Below are positions 59,296 to 64,000 of a stretch of 64,000 nt of DNA, in pieces. The stretch covers positions 1 through 64,000 of the forward strand of contig JAIRVF010000135.1 in the NCBI GenBank assembly GCA_031254035.1. The letters run 5' to 3'. Made by a program: the position numbers and the translations under genes. The first letter of the stretch is position 1, and each line of letters begins with the position of its first letter. This DNA is from Paenibacillus sp. Its GTDB lineage: Bacteria > Bacillota > Bacilli > Paenibacillales > Paenibacillaceae. The notes under the pieces were generated by a model. It was not told the DNA's origin. It worked only from the letters and a program-made list of their open reading frames with translations, and did no database searches.

Positions 59296-59351
59296 TGGAA
59301 AAGCTGTCGGACCTCCGGCAGCAGCACAAAGAGCGGGAGGGAAAGGGAAGC

Positions 59352-62150
59352 ATGGAACAAAAAGCATGGCATCAGATGGATGTCGAAGATCTACAGCAAG
59401 TTCTGGGCGTAAATCCGCAGAAGGGCCTTACAGAAGAACAGGCTGATGAGCGAAGAATGCAGCATGGTATTAACGAGCTGTCCGAAGGCAAAAAGATCTC
59501 TATATTCGCGCTGTTTCTGAACCAGTTCAAGGATTTTATGGTTCTGGTGTTACTGGGAGCGACGCTGGTGTCCGGCTTACTGGGAGAATATTTGGACGCC
59601 GTTACAATTATTACGATCATCATGCTCAATGGAGTTCTGGGATTTATTCAGGAATTCCGAGCTGAGCGTTCCTTGCATGCGCTTAAACAGCTGTCAGCAC
59701 CATCCGCCAAGGTGATAAGGGACGGTAAGACCGTCGTGATTCCAGCGAAAATGCTTGTACCGGGAGATGTTATCTTGCTTGAAAGTGGGGACCGGGTGCC
59801 AGCGGATGTGCGCTGGCTGGAGACAAGCAGCTGTTATATCGAGGAATCGGCGCTGACGGGCGAGTCGGTCCCTGTCAACAAGCACAGCCAGGCCATAACT
59901 GAACAAGAGGTGCCTCTGGGGGACCAGAAGAATCTTGGTTTCATGGGAACAATGATGACCCGGGGGATCGCAAGGGGCGTCGTTGTCCGGACAGGCATGG
60001 ATACGGAAATGGGCAAAATCGCTGACCTGATCCAAAATACCGACACTCAGCAAACGCCTCTGCAACACCGGCTGGAACAGCTTGGAAAACTGCTCATTAT
60101 TCTTGCTCTCGGGTTAACCGTCATGGTAGTTGTAGCGGGGATTCTGCACGGACAGCCTGCGGTAGGTATGTTTCTCGCCGGCGTCAGCCTCGCCGTTGCG
60201 GCCATTCCAGAAGGGCTGCCTGCAATCGTAACCGTTGCGCTTGCGCTTGGTGTGCAGCGGATGATCAAGCGAAAAGCCATTGTCCGCAAGCTTCCTTCCG
60301 TCGAAACGCTTGGCTGCGCCTCGGTAATTTGCTCTGATAAGACAGGCACTCTGACCCAAAATAAAATGACTGTTACCCGCCTGTGGGTCGGCGGTCGTGA
60401 CTTGGAAGTCACGGGTGACGGTTATGCCCCGACGGGGCAAATTCTAGAGAATGGAAAGTCCATTGATATTCGGAATGATCAGTCCTTGCGCCGATTCATA
60501 CAGATTGGCTCGTTATGCAATAATGCCGAAATTTACGAAATGCAGCCAACGGAGCCCAAAGGCAAGCGTAAGGGCAAAGAAGAAGTGGCAGGTCCTCCCG
60601 TATGGGGACTAAAGGGAGATCCAACAGAGGGAGCGCTGGTGACCCTTGCTGCCAAGATGGGAATAACTCCGGAGTCGTTGTCAGGAATGTATAAACGTGA
60701 TCAGGAATTTCCGTTTGATTCCGAACGTAAGCTGATGTCCGTCGTGGTTAGCCATCAAGGTGGTAAGCTGCTATGTACCAAAGGTGCCCCCGATGTACTG
60801 CTGAATCGGTGTACTTATATTATTTGGGAAGGGAATGTGGTGCCGTTTACCTCGACGCTGAAGCAAAAAGTGCTCGCGGCCAATGAGCAGATGGCTTCAG
60901 CCGCGCTGCGCGTACTTGGAACGGCTTACCGGGATGTCCGTGCCCATGATTCCTTGAACAGCGAGAAGGAAGCGGAAAGCCAGCTCATATTCGTCGGCTT
61001 GGCTGGCATGATCGATCCGCCGCGGCGCGAAGTTCGCGATGCGATCGGCACATGCCGCCGCGCGGGAATCAAGACCGTCATGATTACTGGAGACCATGGC
61101 ACGACGGCAGAGGCGATCGCCCATCAACTCGGCATCATTCCCCGCGGTGGTCTGGCCATGTCCGGTCAGGAAATGAGCAAAATTGATGATGACGAGTTGG
61201 ACGCGATAGTAGATAAAATTTTCGTATATTCCCGCGTATCGCCGGAGCACAAGCTGCGGATCGTGAAGTCGCTCCAGCGCAAAGGACATGTCGTGGCGAT
61301 GACGGGCGACGGAGTGAACGATGCTCCAGCCATCAAAGCCGCCGATATCGGAATAGCGATGGGGATTACCGGAACGGATGTGACCAAAGAGGCGTCATCG
61401 CTGGTGCTCAGTGATGACAACTTCTCCACCATAGTGGCCGCCATTGAGGAAGGCCGCAGCATTTATGAGAATATTCGCAAGTTTATCCGTTATCTCCTGG
61501 CATCCAATGTGGGCGAAATTATGACGATGTTTTTTGCGATGATGCTAGCGCTCCCGCTTCCACTGATCCCGATCCAAATTCTGTGGGTGAACCTGGTGAC
61601 AGATGGACTGCCAGCGATGGCGCTTGGTGTGGATCAGCCGGAAAAGGATATGATGGAGCATAAACCGAGGGGGGCGAGAGAGAGCATCTTTTCCCGGCGG
61701 CTGGGATGGAAAATTATCAGCCGCGGATTTTTGATCGGATTTTGCACGCTCGGGGCATTCTGGCTTACGCTCAAGGGCGATCCAGGCAACGCGGACCAGC
61801 TTGCGAAAGCACAGTCCGTCTCGTTCGCAACCTTGGTGATGGCCCAGCTGATCCATGTATTCGACTGCAGAAGCTCGCGCTCCATTTTCCACCGCAATCC
61901 GTTCCAGAACAAATATTTGGTGCTTGCGGTATTATCCTCTCTCGTGCTGATGTTTGGCGTCTTGTACATTGATGCGTTGCGGCCGATTTTCAAAACCGTA
62001 CCACTCGGTTTTCGCGAATGGGCGATTACGATTGTTGCGGCCGGCATACCTACATTCCTGATGGGGATCGGCAGCGTATGGAGCGGCAGACGCTTTCAAA
62101 ATCGCAATGGTGGCGGAGGCCGCTTCGTGGCGAAGAGTACAAATATTTAA
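59352..62150 (+). CDS. yloB: Ca2+-transporting P-type ATPase (SERCA-like, YloB-type)
   Basis: ATG 59352 follows GGGAGGGAAAGGG; the open frame upstream to 59295 lacks a good site. The 932-residue P-type ATPase has LFLNQFKDFMVLVLLGATLV (M1-M2), ALTGESVPVNK (TGES), VAAIPEGLPAIVTV (M4 Ca2+ site), ICSDKTGTLTQNKMT (phosphorylated Asp), GDGVNDAPAIKAADIG, and a C-terminal six-helix part. It exports calcium using ATP. A hairpin lies in its leader. It is divergent from rqcH. Confidence 0.93.
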   Translation: MEQKAWHQMDVEDLQQVLGVNPQKGLTEEQADERRMQHGINELSEGKKISIFALFLNQFKDFMVLVLLGATLVSGLLGEYLDAVTIITIIMLNGVLGFIQEFRAERSLHALKQLSAPSAKVIRDGKTVVIPAKMLVPGDVILLESGDRVPADVRWLETSSCYIEESALTGESVPVNKHSQAITEQEVPLGDQKNLGFMGTMMTRGIARGVVVRTGMDTEMGKIADLIQNTDTQQTPLQHRLEQLGKLLIILALGLTVMVVVAGILHGQPAVGMFLAGVSLAVAAIPEGLPAIVTVALALGVQRMIKRKAIVRKLPSVETLGCASVICSDKTGTLTQNKMTVTRLWVGGRDLEVTGDGYAPTGQILENGKSIDIRNDQSLRRFIQIGSLCNNAEIYEMQPTEPKGKRKGKEEVAGPPVWGLKGDPTEGALVTLAAKMGITPESLSGMYKRDQEFPFDSERKLMSVVVSHQGGKLLCTKGAPDVLLNRCTYIIWEGNVVPFTSTLKQKVLAANEQMASAALRVLGTAYRDVRAHDSLNSEKEAESQLIFVGLAGMIDPPRREVRDAIGTCRRAGIKTVMITGDHGTTAEAIAHQLGIIPRGGLAMSGQEMSKIDDDELDAIVDKIFVYSRVSPEHKLRIVKSLQRKGHVVAMTGDGVNDAPAIKAADIGIAMGITGTDVTKEASSLVLSDDNFSTIVAAIEEGRSIYENIRKFIRYLLASNVGEIMTMFFAMMLALPLPLIPIQILWVNLVTDGLPAMALGVDQPEKDMMEHKPRGARESIFSRRLGWKIISRGFLIGFCTLGAFWLTLKGDPGNADQLAKAQSVSFATLVMAQLIHVFDCRSSRSIFHRNPFQNKYLVLAVLSSLVLMFGVLYIDALRPIFKTVPLGFREWAITIVAAGIPTFLMGIGSVWSGRRFQNRNGGGGRFVAKSTNI

Positions 62151-62234
62151 GCATAAAGTTAATACGTTTTTCCCCACTCCTTACGATATGCTAGTAAGCA
62201 GTAAACAAGCGGATATAACGAGGGGGAAATACCG

Positions 62235-63071
62235 ATGGAATTTACGAAAATGCATGGTCTAGGAAATGACTTTATCGTGATATACGGCGAGCGGGCTCTT
62301 CCCAAAAATGCGGCGGAGCTTGCCGCCAAATGGTGCGACCGCTTTTTTGGCATCGGGGCGGACGGCGTGGTTTATATTCTCCCTTCTGGGCAGGCGGACT
62401 ACCTGATGCGTATTATCAATTCGGACGGAAGCGAAGCGGAACAATGTGGAAATGCCATCCGCTGTGTAGCTAAATACGTGTACGACCATGGCTTCATGCA
62501 GAGGGAAGAGATTTCGATCGAAACACTGGGAACTGGTCTGCGGAAGGTTTTGATTCAAAGTGAAGATGGAAAGGTGGCGACGGTAACCGTTGATATGGGT
62601 GAGCCGGTACTTGAAGGGCTACAGATCCCGACGACCATCAATTCCCCAATAGTGCTCAATGTTCCGATTGAAGCAGACGGGGCTTTCTTTCAATTTAGCG
62701 CAGTTTCCATGGGCAATCCCCACTGCGTAATTTATGTAGATGATGCGGTAAAATTCGATTTAAACACCTGGGGACCGAAGTTTGAAGCACATCCTTTGTT
62801 TCCGAAAAAAGTGAACGTAGAATTCGCGACAGTGCTGGATCGGCACACAGTGGATATGCGCGTTTGGGAACGCGGGGCGGGACCTACGCTGGCTTGTGGC
62901 TCGGGAGCTTGCGCTACGTTGGTATCCTCGGTATTAAACGGCCGGATGGATCGCGAGGCAGAGGTGCGTTTGAAGGGCGGAAGTCTTTTCATTCAATGGA
63001 GCGAACAGGATAACCGGGTTTACATGACAGGTCCTGCGGCGTTTGTGTATACAGGGAATGTCGCGGTGTAG
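62235..63071 (+). CDS. dapF: Diaminopimelate epimerase
   Basis: ATG 62235 follows GAGGGGGAA. The 278-residue protein has MHGLGNDFIV, FFGIGADGVV, SDGSEAEQCGNAIRC with one catalytic Cys (about 75), VSMGNPHCVIYV, and GPTLACGSGACATLV with the second Cys (about 218). It converts LL- to meso-diaminopimelate for lysine and peptidoglycan. It is transcribed alone before a clear terminator. Confidence 0.96.
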   Translation: MEFTKMHGLGNDFIVIYGERALPKNAAELAAKWCDRFFGIGADGVVYILPSGQADYLMRIINSDGSEAEQCGNAIRCVAKYVYDHGFMQREEISIETLGTGLRKVLIQSEDGKVATVTVDMGEPVLEGLQIPTTINSPIVLNVPIEADGAFFQFSAVSMGNPHCVIYVDDAVKFDLNTWGPKFEAHPLFPKKVNVEFATVLDRHTVDMRVWERGAGPTLACGSGACATLVSSVLNGRMDREAEVRLKGGSLFIQWSEQDNRVYMTGPAAFVYTGNVAV

Positions 63072-63098
63072 ATATGGAAGAAAGGCGCATCGTTTTGA

Positions 63099-63143
63099 AG
63101 CTTGCTGATCACCCTGCAGTGGGTGACCGGCGGGCTTTTTTTT
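63099..63143 (+). terminator. Terminator of dapF
   Basis: GCTTGCTGATCACCC / GGGTGACCGGCGGGC stem (with G-T pairs) and eight T. Confidence 0.8.
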
Positions 63144-63289
63144 CTCATTTAGGTGCCAAGTATTGAAGAATTTTCGGGGAGTTTCAAGAACTTTTTTTTA
63201 ATTCTATTAATTCCGTCTAAACTAGTAGGAATATATATGGTTTTGTGATACATTAGTATGAAAACTATGGTTAGGTTGGGGGAATCTTC

Positions 63290-64000
63290 ATGAAACTGGA
63301 TTTGCGCAAGGCATTGGATACGGGGGTGCTTGTCGGGGATGGAGCGATGGGCACTTTCTTATATCAAATGGGTTTTCCAGTAGGCATTTCGTATGAGGAA
63401 CTGAATTTAACCGCTCCGGAAGTCATCCGGGATGTTCATCGGCGTTATGTGGAAGCAGGCGCACAGGTGCTTGAAACCAATACGTTTTCAGCGAATTTTG
63501 ACAAACTGTCCAAATACGGGCTGGAAACCAAAGTCAGTGAGATTAATCGGGCGGGTGTTCGGATTGCCCGCGAGGCCGCCGGGGCTAACGGCTACGTGAT
63601 CGGGGCCGTTGGCTCCATCCGCAGCGGCAAGCGGACAAATGTGTCTACGGGCGAGCTGAAAAAGTATTTTGAGCAGCAGGTCCAAGCCATAGTAACAGAG
63701 GGTGTCGACGGCGTCCTGCTTGAAACTTTTTATGACGTCGAGGAGCTTGTGCTGGCGTTGTCCATTACGCGTCGCTTAACCGATGCGCCGATCATCTGTC
63801 AATTTGCAGTCGAGGATGTGGCCAGAACGCTCGATGGATACACAATGCCGGAGGCATTCCGGATCGTGCAGCAAGGAGGGGCAGACGTCATCGGTTTTAA
63901 CTGCCGCACTGGACCAAACGGCATCGTGAGCGCAATGAAAACGCTTGGAGGCCATCTCCCTGCACCGATGTCGGTATATCCGAATGCGGGTGTTGCCGAT
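63290..64000 (+). CDS. Homocysteine S-methyltransferase domain protein, partial (3' end outside window)
   Basis: ATG 63290 follows GTTGGGGGAA. The 237 visible codons are open to the window edge. They match the homocysteine-binding barrel of methionine synthase/YitJ: VLVGDGAMGTFLYQMGFP, EAGAQVLETNTFSANFDKL, LLETFYDVEELVLAL, and GADVIGFNCRTGPNGIVSAM with the first zinc-binding Cys. The full protein may be the bifunctional S-methyltransferase/methylenetetrahydrofolate reductase (YitJ type) or MetH. No S-box leader is seen upstream, unlike in B. subtilis yitJ. Confidence 0.88.
   Translation, partial: MKLDLRKALDTGVLVGDGAMGTFLYQMGFPVGISYEELNLTAPEVIRDVHRRYVEAGAQVLETNTFSANFDKLSKYGLETKVSEINRAGVRIAREAAGANGYVIGAVGSIRSGKRTNVSTGELKKYFEQQVQAIVTEGVDGVLLETFYDVEELVLALSITRRLTDAPIICQFAVEDVARTLDGYTMPEAFRIVQQGGADVIGFNCRTGPNGIVSAMKTLGGHLPAPMSVYPNAGVAD

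Noticed and set aside
60114..60440. Antisense ORFs within the P-type ATPase gene
   Set aside because: No independent ribosome binding site or domain; all lie opposite conserved ATPase motifs.
63144..63289. S-box (SAM) riboswitch before the homocysteine methyltransferase gene
   Set aside because: The region is short and AT-rich and lacks the conserved S-box segments.
1..64000. CRISPR arrays and rRNA operons
   Set aside because: No regularly spaced direct repeats and no 16S/23S/5S sequence were seen on reading both strands.

Overview
The window looks like a chromosomal segment of a Paenibacillus-type Firmicute. Support comes from strong AAGGAGG-like ribosome binding sites, frequent TTG and GTG starts, dense rho-independent terminators, and gene neighbourhoods shared with Bacillales: ytxJ-ccpA, acuA/acsA, rpsD, ylaN/ftsW, ylbF-ylbG and rqcH-yloB. 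Stalk-domain (copper amine oxidase N-like) secreted proteins and an XPB-type helicase pair also fit Paenibacillus better than Bacillus. No species can be named from sequence reading alone.

Positions 1 to about 13,600 are the right end of a tailed-phage prophage. They hold a beta-propeller-like structural protein open at the left edge, a small coiled-coil protein, a repeat-rich Dit-like distal tail protein, a Tal-like tail protein, small membrane proteins, a holin, a GH25 lysin and a frameshifted LLH-like gene. An AT-rich three-gene cassette follows (7230-9482: SAP-domain protein, zinc-ribbon protein, two-helix membrane protein) in the usual place for lysogenic-conversion genes. It matches no system I recognise and is the best candidate here for an undescribed module. 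Next comes an ATP-dependent DNA ligase gene interrupted exactly at its EGVV motif by a ~1.08-kb segment with 16-bp terminal inverted repeats that carries a second, complete ligase. Divergent from it is a LexA-box-controlled operon ending in a YolD-like gene but lacking the usual Y-family polymerase. A tRNA-Val(GAC) gene with its 3' end facing the prophage closes the region and is a likely attachment site.

From 13.9 kb onward the genes look like core chromosome. Positions 13.9-31.4 kb hold a small lipoprotein, GNAT, DUF3892, MBL hydrolase, DUF1292, arginine decarboxylase (speA), MFS transporter, yktB-like, gndA, aroK, a divergent aroA, a CoA-binding protein and a PTS pair (EIICBA plus enzyme I, no HPr). 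Positions 31.6-36.7 kb hold ytxJ, ccpA, mtnN and the divergent acuA/acsA pair with cre-like sites. Positions 36.8-43.3 kb hold a class A PBP with fibronectin domains, rpsD with a long leader, and a GAF-GGDEF protein.

Positions 43.4-64 kb hold a lipoprotein, an M29 aminopeptidase, an HPr-like protein without the phosphorylatable histidine, ylaN, cax, Asp23, ftsW, YugN-like, M20 amidohydrolase, the XPB helicase and its partner, ylbF-ylbG, a PHP phosphoesterase, rqcH, a Ca2+ P-type ATPase, dapF, and the start of a homocysteine S-methyltransferase that runs off the right edge. A carbon-control theme links PTS EIICBA/EI, ccpA, the acsA cre sites and the HPr-like protein. Two families of short dispersed repeats sit between genes: a MITE-like one at 15.2 and 40.0 kb, and a GTCCCCGCAAAG/GTGGGGTTAT family at 20.6, 43.3, 45.9, 55.5 and 57.3 kb.
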